Assembly (NCBI GenBank): GCA_023407575.1
Contig: JAEYLX010000019.1
Coordinates: forward strand, 124,001-188,000
Direction: 5' to 3'
Length of the DNA stretch: 64,000 nt
From: Bacillota bacterium
GTDB taxonomy: Bacteria; Bacillota; Clostridia; Lachnospirales; Lachnospiraceae
Below, in pieces: positions 52,671-61,801 of this stretch (position 1 is its first letter; each line of letters starts with the position of its first letter). The translations under genes and the position numbers were made by a program. Below the pieces are notes generated by a model. That model searched no databases and was not told where the DNA came from. It saw nothing but the letters and a program-made list of their open reading frames with translations.

Positions 52671-52805
52671 TATCACCTCTCAATAGACATGCATGCAAAA
52701 GTCTTTCTTTACCATTTAAAACAATAACTCTCAATTAATATTGTATACTAACGGCACACTTTTCTCAACTTTTATTAATGTCTTGGCTCATTGCCAAAGC
52801 AATTA

Positions 52806-53396
52806 TTATTGATTTATTACCTTTTGAGCTTTCCCTAATTCTCTAAAATATGTAATTGGAAATTTTTCAGTTATTATACCTAATATTTTTCTATTATGAT
52901 ATATCATATATGTTCTACTAAAAAAAGGTGTGTCGGGAGGCACTGTAAAATGATTTATAATATTACTACATTTTTCTATTTTTATTTCTATTATCTCTCT
53001 GAAGATATCCAGCTTTTCTTCTTTCCATATAATTCCGATTGGAATATCTGTTTCCATCAACTTAATCTTCATTTCTGTTGACATAATAGATAAATTAAAT
53101 AAAGAATCTGCATAGATATAATTCTCTCCCCTGGTACCGAGTAATATTTCACGTTTTAGCAACTGCGTTTCATGTTCACATAAGTTGCTTTCCTCAGTAC
53201 CACTCACTTTAATTAACTGCATAAGTTTCTTGACAGTAATCCTTTTTCTTGTATACAATCTAAGTAAATCACTTATCGTACCATCTGTTACAAGCATTAC
53301 CTTTTGAAACATGCTTATTGAATCATCATCTGAATAAAGTTCATTCAATGATATTATTTTAATTACTTCATTATTAAATATATTCTTATCATTCAT
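52806..53396 (-). CDS. Chorismate pyruvate-lyase-like protein (UbiC/DUF98 family)
   Basis: 196 residues. The pattern fits PF01947: QKVMLVTDGTISDLLRLYTR (the TDGS/TDGT motif near the N-terminus), ETQLLKREILLG (the conserved REV-type strand), IPIGIIWKEEKLDIFREI (the PLG motif), and a C-terminal SRTYMIYHNRKILGIITEKF, the usual end of the fold. Characterised members release 4-hydroxybenzoate and pyruvate from chorismate. I infer that this one supplies an aromatic acid to the cluster upstream, where an AMP ligase is encoded. It is the last gene of the run, 130 nt after a radical SAM gene. Alternative: a related UTRA-like ligand-binding protein. Confidence 0.55.
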   Translation of the reverse strand: MNDKNIFNNEVIKIISLNELYSDDDSISMFQKVMLVTDGTISDLLRLYTRKRITVKKLMQLIKVSGTEESNLCEHETQLLKREILLGTRGENYIYADSLFNLSIMSTEMKIKLMETDIPIGIIWKEEKLDIFREIIEIKIEKCSNIINHFTVPPDTPFFSRTYMIYHNRKILGIITEKFPITYFRELGKAQKVINQ

Positions 53397-53526
53397 TCTA
53401 TTTACCTGTATAATGTATTTACTATATTACACTTCTCTCCTTTTTTATTAGTAAAACTTTAACAAGATATGTATTTCTCTTACCTTTTAATGAGCGTCAT
53501 TATGGCAAACATAAATTTTCTAGTAC

Positions 53527-55137
53527 TCATCTTAATTCTAATACATTATGAGTCATTAGTTTATGCGTCACTTCAAATCTGATTATTTTAAACTCATTAT
53601 AGATTGTCACATATGGTGAATTATCAAAAGTATTAACAAATCGAGCAATCTCTTCATTGGTCTTTCCAGATTCGGCCATATCAAAAAGTTCTGTAATGTA
53701 TACAAAGTTCAGTTTAGCCAACCTCCTGAAAATCTCTTCTTTACTTTCCTTGATCTTAAGATAATAGGATTCATCAATTTTATTCCAACTAACAAGGAAA
53801 AACAATTTCTGTAATAAATAATTAAGCTCAAAATGTATCACATCACAGATTATGAAACTATCATTATCACTTGCATGTTTTGGAAGGTATCTAATCATGT
53901 TCTCAATCCTAGGATCCTGATATCCATAATTTAATGTATCACCAGAAAACGTTTTTGGAGAGAGACTATCTTTTAAGATTTTATTATATAAATCTGTATG
54001 CGGCGTCAGTTCTAGCTGCGTGAACAGATTCTTCTTTATATGTCCTAAGTTATGATCAAACAGAAATTTGATATTTGTCCGCAATTCCTCAAAGGTATTA
54101 TATGGATGAAACATAATAAATCCTACATCTATAATAATATGTAGCTCTTCAAGCAGATTTATTATTCGTATATTATCTTCAATTGTAGCTCTTTTATTGT
54201 AAAGCTGTAATGTTTCATCATTTCCTGATTCGATTCCGACTTGGACTGCAAATAAACCAGCTTCCACCAATCGCTGTAAAATATATTTGTTATCTTCGTT
54301 CCAGTTCTCTGCTCTAACACAGATTGAAAACTCTGCCTTTATACCTCTATGGATGATTTCTTCGGCGATTTCTAGAATTCTATTCATTCCCAGCTTTCCG
54401 GGGTCCTCAAATGTCCGATCTTGAAAATGAACTCTTTTAATTTGTAACTCGTCTACCAGGTACTGTAGCTCGTCCACAACACGAGCGACTGATTTACCTC
54501 TCCAAATTGCACCTCTCTGTTGTCTAGAAACATAGTTGTCACAAAAGCTGCAATCAGCGCAACATCCTCGTGCAGTCTCAAGCATAGCACTGCCTAAATA
54601 TCCCATCATTTTATCCTTGTTTTCAATCAGTACATCTCTAGCAGGAAAAGCAAGGGCATCTAGATCAACAATCAAATCTCTTGGCTTCTCTATGATAATC
54701 TGTCCATCTTTACGATATGCGATACCATCACATCCCTCTACACTCTCCCCCTTCCTTACTCTCTCTATCAGTTCATAAACTGATATTTCTCCTTCACCAT
54801 AGACCACATAATCAACCACAGGATAAAACAACAAAACCTCTTTTATATTACCCGAAGCACCTACACCGCCAAAAAACACACATGAATCATCGAGCTTGTC
54901 TCTCATTTTTTTTGCCAGTCCAGCCATATGAGATAAATTGATAGTAACCGTGTTGAAGCCAATATAATCTGGTTTATATTCAATGACAGCGTCTATGATA
55001 TTATCATAGGCCTCGAGGCAAAATATTTTTACATCATATCCATTTCGTCTCATATAAGCCCCGATAGACCCGATTCCTATCTGCTCCATTATCGTGCCGA
55101 ATGGCACTCCATATACTAATGCTAGTTTATGTTTCAT
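53527..55137 (-). CDS. B12-binding domain radical SAM protein (paralogue 1)
   Basis: 536 residues. The N-terminal cobalamin-binding domain (about 1-150) begins KLALVYGVPFGTIMEQIGIG and has the loop FFGGVGASG. The radical SAM domain (about 180-430) has the cluster motif C-x3-C-x2-C in ARGCCADCSFCDNY, then VHFQDRTFEDPG and GLFAVQVGIESGNDETLQLY. The C-terminal 110 residues are helical. Enzymes of this class methylate unreactive carbons or phosphorus or rearrange rings, using SAM and methylcobalamin. It is clearly paralogous to the protein at 56271-57920. It lies downstream of the WbqC-family gene in the biosynthetic run. Substrate unknown. Confidence 0.85.
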   Translation of the reverse strand: MKHKLALVYGVPFGTIMEQIGIGSIGAYMRRNGYDVKIFCLEAYDNIIDAVIEYKPDYIGFNTVTINLSHMAGLAKKMRDKLDDSCVFFGGVGASGNIKEVLLFYPVVDYVVYGEGEISVYELIERVRKGESVEGCDGIAYRKDGQIIIEKPRDLIVDLDALAFPARDVLIENKDKMMGYLGSAMLETARGCCADCSFCDNYVSRQQRGAIWRGKSVARVVDELQYLVDELQIKRVHFQDRTFEDPGKLGMNRILEIAEEIIHRGIKAEFSICVRAENWNEDNKYILQRLVEAGLFAVQVGIESGNDETLQLYNKRATIEDNIRIINLLEELHIIIDVGFIMFHPYNTFEELRTNIKFLFDHNLGHIKKNLFTQLELTPHTDLYNKILKDSLSPKTFSGDTLNYGYQDPRIENMIRYLPKHASDNDSFIICDVIHFELNYLLQKLFFLVSWNKIDESYYLKIKESKEEIFRRLAKLNFVYITELFDMAESGKTNEEIARFVNTFDNSPYVTIYNEFKIIRFEVTHKLMTHNVLELR

Positions 55138-55189
55138 TTATGCTTACATTCCTCTCGTGTGATAGAATCTGTATTCATTGGGTGAATAT

Positions 55190-55891
55190 TTATGCATCCT
55201 CATCAAGAATTAACTCTCTTGCCTTTTCTGGTCCAACATTCATTAACAAATCTAACGTTGAAAGATATGGAATAAATTCTTTTCTTCCTATTTGTGGATA
55301 TTCTCTCGGGACATATTGATTATAAATTACATCAATATCATTCTTGGCAAATAGATCCATATCTATATATTCTTTCGCCCCCATTCCAGAGATATAGACA
55401 TCCGTATGTATCTTCTTACATATATCAACCAGAAGAGCCGACTTTTTACCGCATACCATCAAATCAGAAGCCCGTATGAACTCAGGGTGTATGCCTAACT
55501 CTGATGCCCAGGTAAAAATGACCTGTATATTAAAATCATATAACGAATTTATATCGCTCTGAACCAATCCCTCGATGAAAGGATAATAACGATTGAAATA
55601 TGGATGCTTACTATAATGATATCTTATAGTAGCTAAAAATTTCCGCTTCCACACGTATTTTGAATTATCTTGAATTTTGATATCTTTAAATGTCTTCTCT
55701 AAGAATCCTTTTCTTTCAATCGGCATAATCAAAAACTGTGGCGTTTCGGTGCCTACAATTCGATTTCTGTTTTGGAAATTACTGATTTCATACTGAACGT
55801 TATCCAACAGGACGAACTTGTCAGCTTTCGCCATCTTATTAAAGAATCCAACCCAAGGAAAAAACTCCGGTTGATGTATTGCTGTTTTCAT
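55190..55891 (-). CDS. WbqC-family protein
   Basis: About 233 residues from the ATG at 55891 (MKTAIHQPEFFPWVGFFNKM), the usual WbqC-family N-terminus; a frame from 55927 adds 12 residues. Other landmarks are ADKFVLLDNVQYEISNFQNR and SADLMVxGKKSALLVDICKK-like segments with YISGMGAKEYID. WbqC-like proteins occur in O-antigen, capsule and natural-product clusters and were first noted beside sugar-modifying enzymes, but no reaction is established; some evidence links them to amide formation or glycine transfer. Here it sits between a decayed dehydrogenase fragment and a radical SAM gene. Confidence 0.85.
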   Translation of the reverse strand: MKTAIHQPEFFPWVGFFNKMAKADKFVLLDNVQYEISNFQNRNRIVGTETPQFLIMPIERKGFLEKTFKDIKIQDNSKYVWKRKFLATIRYHYSKHPYFNRYYPFIEGLVQSDINSLYDFNIQVIFTWASELGIHPEFIRASDLMVCGKKSALLVDICKKIHTDVYISGMGAKEYIDMDLFAKNDIDVIYNQYVPREYPQIGRKEFIPYLSTLDLLMNVGPEKARELILDEDA

Positions 55892-55974
55892 ATACCTCAA
55901 CATTCCTTTCGTTTGCTCAAGGCGCAAACATTATCTCGAAAATGTTATAGCCCTCCATTCTTTATTTTATATAT

Positions 55975-56172
55975 CAGCTTATACTTAAATACCTACTGAA
56001 ATTCTTTATTCTTTACATATATGCCTTTTAAATCCACAATGATTCTATGCATACCTTCTTTTGTCCGAAACATATTCTCTAAATTGTCGATGAAATACCT
56101 TCCCTCCAGTACCGATACAATGTCCACCGGCAAATCCTGGTATGAATCTAAGTGCATTCCATTTTGTATTTA
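55975..56172 (-). pseudogene. Decayed second copy of the nucleotide-sugar dehydrogenase 3' end
   Basis: Two pieces of the gene at 57997-60303 lie side by side: INTKWNALRFIPGFAGGHCI (about 56172-56118) and, in another frame after the junction near 56115, EGRYFIDNLENMFRTKEG and IIVDLKGIYVKNKEFQ, then TAG at 55993-55995. The intact copy reads MNTKWNALGFTPGLVGGHCI and EGRFSIGDLENMFRTKEG. About 370 nt between these points have been deleted. The fragment cannot code for a working enzyme. It marks a past tandem duplication. Confidence 0.85.
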
Positions 56173-56270
56173 TAAGTGAAAGCAATAAAAAGCTGAAAAT
56201 ACAGTAGCTATGCTGCGCTACGCATCGTAAACGAATTATGATGAATAATTCAGTATTAATATATTGTAAT

Positions 56271-57920
56271 TCAATTATCAGAGCTTGAATTCCCAAATAA
56301 TATGTCGAGACCCAAAACATCATTGCTATAGCCTAGTCTTTTTGCGTGCATAAAGAATTTCAACTTATAATTTTGAACTTCTTTATATTTACTTTCATAA
56401 TTAAAAGAATATTGCCTACGATAATTACGAAGCGCATCAATATCGGCATTATTTTCTGCTAATTGTATTAGTCCACGAAATACTCTAGCATTGTTTTCAT
56501 TCATCTCTAATAATACCTCATCACAATATTTCTGCATTTGTTGAACTTTATCGTATAAATCCATGTAACCAGCAAGAAATTTGTGATTCCATGCACAAAG
56601 ATTGCTTAATTCGGTATAAATAAGTTCAGAATAAATCCCATCACTATAGTCAAAAAACTCATCCTCAACTGACTCAGACAGGTTTTGTATTCTAGTATCA
56701 ATAAAATTATATGGTATATTTTCACCAGTACGGCGGTTATATGTTTTAAATAAATTATCTGTATTAATCCTGTTGTATAATTCTGTTTTAGGAGTTGGAA
56801 GTAATTTTGAATACAATAAACGATTAATACTCGCAAATTTTGTCTCTTCAAGAAAATCGATGTTTTTACGTAGCTCTTGGAAAGTATTATATGGATGAAA
56901 CATAATAAACCCAGGAATCACAGATACATGTTGTTGTTTGAATAATCGCACCGTTTCGTAATTATCACTCAATGAAGCTCGCTTATTAAATACTTCCAGC
57001 CCATATTCACTTCCAGATTCTAGTCCAATATAAACAGTAAGAAGTCCTGCCTTTTTCAGTAATTCAATTAACGGTAAATGTTCCTGCTTCCATGTTTCCG
57101 CTCGTATATATATAGAAAACGCTATATGAAGATTCCTGTCAATTATTCCTTGTGCTATATCGCGCATACGTCTATATCCAATCATACCCGGATCTTCAAA
57201 AGACCGATCTTGAAAATGAAAAATATTATATTTCCCTTTATGATAAATTAATTCGATTTCCTCCACAACCTTTTGAGCTGACCGTCCTCTCCATATCTTT
57301 CCCGGTTGATCCCTAATCATAAATGTATCACAAAAACTGCAGTTCGCTATACAACCACGAGATGTTGATAGAAAAACTGCGCTCCATTGTTTTGTCATTT
57401 TCCCAGAGTGTTGAAATAAAATATCACGAGCGGGAAAAGGCAAACTATCCATATCTTCTATCAATTCTCTAGGGGGTTCCTTAACAATCTTTCCATTTTT
57501 TTTATAAACAATGCCTTTACAACCTTTTATATCACTTCCATTCACTAAACGATTGGATAATTCTAAAAATGTAAGTTCTCCCTCACCATAAACAATAACA
57601 TCTACTATATCATAGTCATCAATGATTTCTAATCCTTCCGCAGATGCACCTACCCCGCCAAAAACACAATGTACAGAAATATGTTTTTTTACTATTTGAA
57701 TGATTTCAATCATTTTCAGTATATTACTAGACACAACATTAAAGCCAATTATCGCTGGATGATAATCAATTATTGATTGTAAAGCATTCTGTTCCGCTTC
57801 CAAACATATTATTTTTACTTCCCACCCATTTTTGCGCATAAAAGAGGCAATATATGCTATTCCCATTTGTTCATAAACTTCGCCCATAGGGACACTATAA
57901 ACTAAAGCAATTTTTTTCAT
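56271..57920 (-). CDS. B12-binding domain radical SAM protein (paralogue 2)
   Basis: 549 residues, with the same architecture as the protein at 53527-55137: N-terminal cobalamin-binding domain (KIALVYSVPMGEVYEQMGIA, FGGVGASAEG), radical SAM motif C-x3-C-x2-C in SRGCIANCSFCDTF, then FHFQDRSFEDPGMIGYRRM and GLLTVYIGLESGSEYGLEVF, and a helical C-terminus. It aligns over its whole length with paralogue 1, including the EDPG and FHPYNTFQELR segments, so the two arose by duplication. It follows the dehydrogenase fusion gene directly (76-nt gap). The reaction is unknown; a methyl transfer to carbon is the most common outcome in the class. Confidence 0.85.
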   Translation of the reverse strand: MKKIALVYSVPMGEVYEQMGIAYIASFMRKNGWEVKIICLEAEQNALQSIIDYHPAIIGFNVVSSNILKMIEIIQIVKKHISVHCVFGGVGASAEGLEIIDDYDIVDVIVYGEGELTFLELSNRLVNGSDIKGCKGIVYKKNGKIVKEPPRELIEDMDSLPFPARDILFQHSGKMTKQWSAVFLSTSRGCIANCSFCDTFMIRDQPGKIWRGRSAQKVVEEIELIYHKGKYNIFHFQDRSFEDPGMIGYRRMRDIAQGIIDRNLHIAFSIYIRAETWKQEHLPLIELLKKAGLLTVYIGLESGSEYGLEVFNKRASLSDNYETVRLFKQQHVSVIPGFIMFHPYNTFQELRKNIDFLEETKFASINRLLYSKLLPTPKTELYNRINTDNLFKTYNRRTGENIPYNFIDTRIQNLSESVEDEFFDYSDGIYSELIYTELSNLCAWNHKFLAGYMDLYDKVQQMQKYCDEVLLEMNENNARVFRGLIQLAENNADIDALRNYRRQYSFNYESKYKEVQNYKLKFFMHAKRLGYSNDVLGLDILFGNSSSDN

Positions 57921-57996
57921 CTAGGACCTCTCATTTAACATGATTTGAATAAATCGACATCTATTAGACTTAAGCAGAAGAGACCTTGCACTGAAT

Positions 57997-60303
57997 CTAT
58001 ATAACCTTATACCTAAATCTCTTCTGAAATTCTTTATTTTTTACATATATGCCTTTTAGATCAACAATGATTTTATCCTTACCTTCTTTTGTCCGAAACA
58101 TATTCTCTAAATCGCCGATGGAAAACCTTCCCTCCACTTGATTTGTAACAGCAAATACAAGAACATCAATATTATGTAGTTCATTAAGATCACATAAGTT
58201 GATTTGATACATGTCTTTGACCGTATCCTTATTGGCACATTCATCATATATGGATACGTGCATCCCTACACTACTTAAGTACTTATAAAGATCAACGATC
58301 TTTGAATTCCTTATATCCATACAATTATCTTTAAAAGTGATTCCTAAAATTCCAACATTACATTCATCCAGCTTCCTATTATTTGTTTGTACCTCTGCCA
58401 CGATCAAGTTAGAAACATACCGAATCATTTCTTCATTTTCCTGCCTTGAAATCTGTAACACTGGTGCTTCAATTCCAATTTGATGCAGTTTGTGTAATAG
58501 ATAATAAGAGTCGACACCGATACAATGTCCACCGACCAATCCTGGTGTGAATCCAAGTGCATTCCATTTTGTATTCATCGCCTCAATGATCTCATAGATA
58601 TTTAGACCCATATACTCCATAAGGCGAGACATCTCATTAATAAATGCTATATTAACATCCCGTTGGCTATTCTCAATTACTTTTGCCGCTTCTGCTACTT
58701 TGATACTGCTCGCACGAAAAATTCCAACTTTATTAATTGCTCCATATATCTTCGATATTGTAACCAATGCAGCCTCATCCCTTGCCGACACTATTTTTGT
58801 AATGCTTTCTACAGTATGAATGCGATCGCCACAATTGATTCGTTCTGGCGAATAACCGATATTGAAATCTTCTCCCTCTTTCAATCCTGATCTCTCTTCT
58901 AGTATCTTTAGGCAGATATCCTCTGTGACACCTGGATATACTGTAGATTCATAAACAATGATGGAACCTCTTTTTAAATTATTTCCTACAAACTCTGTAG
59001 CACTGATTAAAGGACCCAAATCCGGTTGATGCAGATGATCGACGGCTGTAGGCACTGTGATTACAAAGAAAGAAGCATCCGCCAAACGATGGCTGTCCGT
59101 AGTAAACTCTAAAGTAGTATATTCCATATCATATGAATCCACCTCATTTGTGATATCAATTCCTTTTCTGCATTGCTCAATCTTATATGTATCTATATCA
59201 AAACCTATGACTGAAAAATGTTTTGCTAACGAAATAGCTAATGGTAATCCCACATACCCTAATCCTACTATAGCTATCCTGCAATCTCTGCGTTCCAATT
59301 TACTCAATAAAGAATCATCTTTCTTTGTAATGATGTTACTCTTTTCTATGATCTCACACTCTATGATTTCTCTTATAATGTCCTCTAAACTCGTGAACTC
59401 CATCGGCCCAATTCGTTCAAGCAAACGCTTGTTATCTGGAATCCGTCTTCTGCAATCCTCGAAGTTAGAACCATAAGTATCTTTATACGGAATATATTTC
59501 TTCTGGGACTTACTTCCTGATACTCGCAGAACCAGATCAGCTAACTCATTTATGCTAGTTTTTTCATTAACCCCTGCATTAAAATACTGATTCGATGCCT
59601 TTTCTGTGTGTGACAATCGATAGCATAGCTCTACAACATCATTCACATACGTAAAGCATCTAATCTGTTCTCCATCACCATGTATCGTGATGTCTTCATT
59701 ACGAATCGCTTGCTTCACAAACGTTGGTATAACCATGCCATAATTGGACAGCTGATTAGCTCCTACTATGTTAAAGAATCGAACGATATCATAATTCAAT
59801 CCCTTTTCTTCAAAGGCAGTCGCATAGTACTCGCCTACTGTCTTTCCTACTGAATAGCTCCACCTAAAAATATTAGAAGGTCCTATCAACTTATCATCTT
59901 CTTCAGAATATATCTCCTTCTCACTTTTACCATACACTTCCGAGCTAGAGGCATATAACACTCGTTTCCCATATATCGCACATAACTCAAAAACATTTCT
60001 CGTACCTAATATGATTGTATCCAATGACTTTAGCTTATGATTTAAAATAAACTTCACTCCTACCGAAGATGCCAGATGATAGACTATATCACATGATTTA
60101 ATCAGTTTTTCCAATATTACATAGTTCATTATCGAATCTTGTATGAAGCTAAATCTATCATCATTTAAAAAGGATTGAATATTTTCTATTCTTCCTGTCG
60201 ACAAATTATCCAAGACAACTACCTCTACATCATTTTCTCGAAGTAAACGCTTTACTAAATTCGAACCAATAAATCCAGCTCCACCAGTAACTAAGTATCT
60301 CAT
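57997..60303 (-). CDS. Fused NDP-sugar epimerase and UDP-HexNAc-type 6-dehydrogenase
   Basis: About 768 residues from the ATG at 60303 (MRYLVTGGAGFIGSNLVKRL); a frame from 60324 adds 7 residues, and neither start has a good ribosome site. Residues 1-320 are an extended SDR with YASSSEVYG and the catalytic Y-x3-K in WSYSVGKTVGEYY. Residues about 345-768 are an NDP-sugar 6-dehydrogenase: IAIVGLGYVGLPLAISLAKH, PERINCGD, KWNALGFTPGLVGGHCIGVD with the catalytic Cys. The last motif is of the WecC/TviB/WbpA group, acting on UDP-HexNAc rather than UDP-glucose. TviB and TviC do the two steps separately; here they are one chain, which should make a UDP-uronic acid with an inverted centre. Confidence 0.88.
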   Translation of the reverse strand: MRYLVTGGAGFIGSNLVKRLLRENDVEVVVLDNLSTGRIENIQSFLNDDRFSFIQDSIMNYVILEKLIKSCDIVYHLASSVGVKFILNHKLKSLDTIILGTRNVFELCAIYGKRVLYASSSEVYGKSEKEIYSEEDDKLIGPSNIFRWSYSVGKTVGEYYATAFEEKGLNYDIVRFFNIVGANQLSNYGMVIPTFVKQAIRNEDITIHGDGEQIRCFTYVNDVVELCYRLSHTEKASNQYFNAGVNEKTSINELADLVLRVSGSKSQKKYIPYKDTYGSNFEDCRRRIPDNKRLLERIGPMEFTSLEDIIREIIECEIIEKSNIITKKDDSLLSKLERRDCRIAIVGLGYVGLPLAISLAKHFSVIGFDIDTYKIEQCRKGIDITNEVDSYDMEYTTLEFTTDSHRLADASFFVITVPTAVDHLHQPDLGPLISATEFVGNNLKRGSIIVYESTVYPGVTEDICLKILEERSGLKEGEDFNIGYSPERINCGDRIHTVESITKIVSARDEAALVTISKIYGAINKVGIFRASSIKVAEAAKVIENSQRDVNIAFINEMSRLMEYMGLNIYEIIEAMNTKWNALGFTPGLVGGHCIGVDSYYLLHKLHQIGIEAPVLQISRQENEEMIRYVSNLIVAEVQTNNRKLDECNVGILGITFKDNCMDIRNSKIVDLYKYLSSVGMHVSIYDECANKDTVKDMYQINLCDLNELHNIDVLVFAVTNQVEGRFSIGDLENMFRTKEGKDKIIVDLKGIYVKNKEFQKRFRYKVI

Positions 60304-60436
60304 TTCATCGCTTGTATGATACATTTAGAACTAATGTATCTACTTTTCCTCTCTTAATGATTAAAAAATCATTTTGATGACTCAAAATGATATATTTGAT
60401 AATATTTTCCAAATTGTGCTCTTCATAGCAAACGGA

Positions 60437-61801
60437 TTATTCTTGATTCGCAAGAATTTTTCCCATCTCACTTCGTTTCAATTCTTTTACTATTCTTATC
60501 TCTCTCGGTATCTTGTAATTCTCAATATAACTTGTTAACGACTTTCTGATATCATTAACATTCTCATTATTCTTTACGACTACAAAAGCTTTTGTAGACT
60601 CTCTTCCATCCCCTATATAACATTTCTGCACCTTATATTCATTCACATAATCCAGATTGCTCAATGCTTTCTCGATCTCACTCAACATGACTTTCTCACC
60701 ATTGATATTGATCGTGCCATCACATCTGGCATATATGTATATATTTCCTTTTGTATCTCTGTATGCTATATCATTCAGCATAAAGAAGTCATCTCCAAGT
60801 TCTTTGCGTGTTTCGCCATCCTTCACCCATAAAGCATGAAAAGGTGTCTTCACTTTTACCCTTCCATTCATCTCTTTTATCTGTGAATCTGCATAGTCTG
60901 TATCAAATTCGATCATAACTCCTGGCATTTCATGCCCCACACTAGCGCTATCCTCAGAATCTAGAAATAGCTGAATTGCCATTGCACCTGTCTCAGTGGT
61001 TCCGTAAACATTATTGATACGAACACCGTATTCCAAAACTTCATTACTTAATTTCCCTCCTGCAGATAGTTTATATTTTAAGGATGGATAGACTTCTAAA
61101 TGTTTGTAAATCGATTTGTAATATGCCGGTGTAGATATCAAGATTGTATATTCATCTTTCCCTAGCTCACTCAATATATGCGACGGCAATACAAAAGGCT
61201 GCATATACCTAACTTTCGCGCCAGCTATAGCAGCTGCATAACATCCAAATGCTTGCCCAAACGAATGAAATGCAGGAGCATTGCATAAAATTTTATCCTT
61301 ATCTGTCAGATGAAGTAAACGAATGATTCTCATTGCTTCTGCAACCAATATAGCATTATCTTTGACTACTTCACTGCTTTTTCCTGTCACACCGCTTGTA
61401 TAAAATGAGAGTAATGCTCTGCCAAATGTGATACCTTCCTTCCCTCCACGGATAAGAAAAATACTGTCTTCGAAGAATGTAACTTCTTCACAGGAGATGT
61501 CTTTGTCTATTTGATCCATGATAACAAAATCGACTTCTGAGAACGACATCCTCTTCTTTTCTTCATAAGTGTTCTTGTTATATACAAAGACACTGCATCC
61601 TATCTTATCTAATACTATGACTAAAGGCATAAACAAAGAAGTGCGCTCACAATATAATCCTATCGAGCTTTCTTCATCTATTCCATGTAGCTTAAAGGTA
61701 TCAGGCAATACTGATACCAGCTTGTCTGGCAGCATTGAATAGTCGATAAATCCATCGTAATAAAGTCGATCATTGTTTATGTATCGCAATAATTCAAACA
61801 T
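60437..61801 (-). CDS. AMP-dependent acyl/aryl ligase (ANL superfamily)
   Basis: 454 residues, shorter than acyl-CoA synthetases (about 500-550). The P-loop motif A3 is YTSGVTGKSSEVVK, a diverged form of YTSGTTGxPKxV. A5 is NNVYGTTETG, the hinge region is CDGTININGEKVMLSEIEKA, and the catalytic Lys is in RSEMGKILANQE near the C-terminus, so the enzyme should adenylate a carboxylate. No carrier-protein domain is fused and no carrier gene is seen nearby. With a chorismate-lyase-like gene at the end of the run, 4-hydroxybenzoate or a similar aryl acid is a reasonable substrate guess. It starts immediately after the upstream stop (TAG-ATG). Confidence 0.85.
   Translation of the reverse strand: MFELLRYINNDRLYYDGFIDYSMLPDKLVSVLPDTFKLHGIDEESSIGLYCERTSLFMPLVIVLDKIGCSVFVYNKNTYEEKKRMSFSEVDFVIMDQIDKDISCEEVTFFEDSIFLIRGGKEGITFGRALLSFYTSGVTGKSSEVVKDNAILVAEAMRIIRLLHLTDKDKILCNAPAFHSFGQAFGCYAAAIAGAKVRYMQPFVLPSHILSELGKDEYTILISTPAYYKSIYKHLEVYPSLKYKLSAGGKLSNEVLEYGVRINNVYGTTETGAMAIQLFLDSEDSASVGHEMPGVMIEFDTDYADSQIKEMNGRVKVKTPFHALWVKDGETRKELGDDFFMLNDIAYRDTKGNIYIYARCDGTININGEKVMLSEIEKALSNLDYVNEYKVQKCYIGDGRESTKAFVVVKNNENVNDIRKSLTSYIENYKIPREIRIVKELKRSEMGKILANQE

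Noticed and set aside
56045..56323. 92-codon ORF as a real gene
   Set aside because: It covers a fragment of the dehydrogenase 3' end and then leaves the homologous frame at a deletion; the upstream part matches nothing.
52806..61801. Closthioamide-type thioamide cluster, because chorismate lyase and an activating enzyme occur together
   Set aside because: None of the thiolation, amino-transfer or carrier-protein genes of that pathway as I know it is visible, and the sugar and B12 radical SAM genes do not belong to it.
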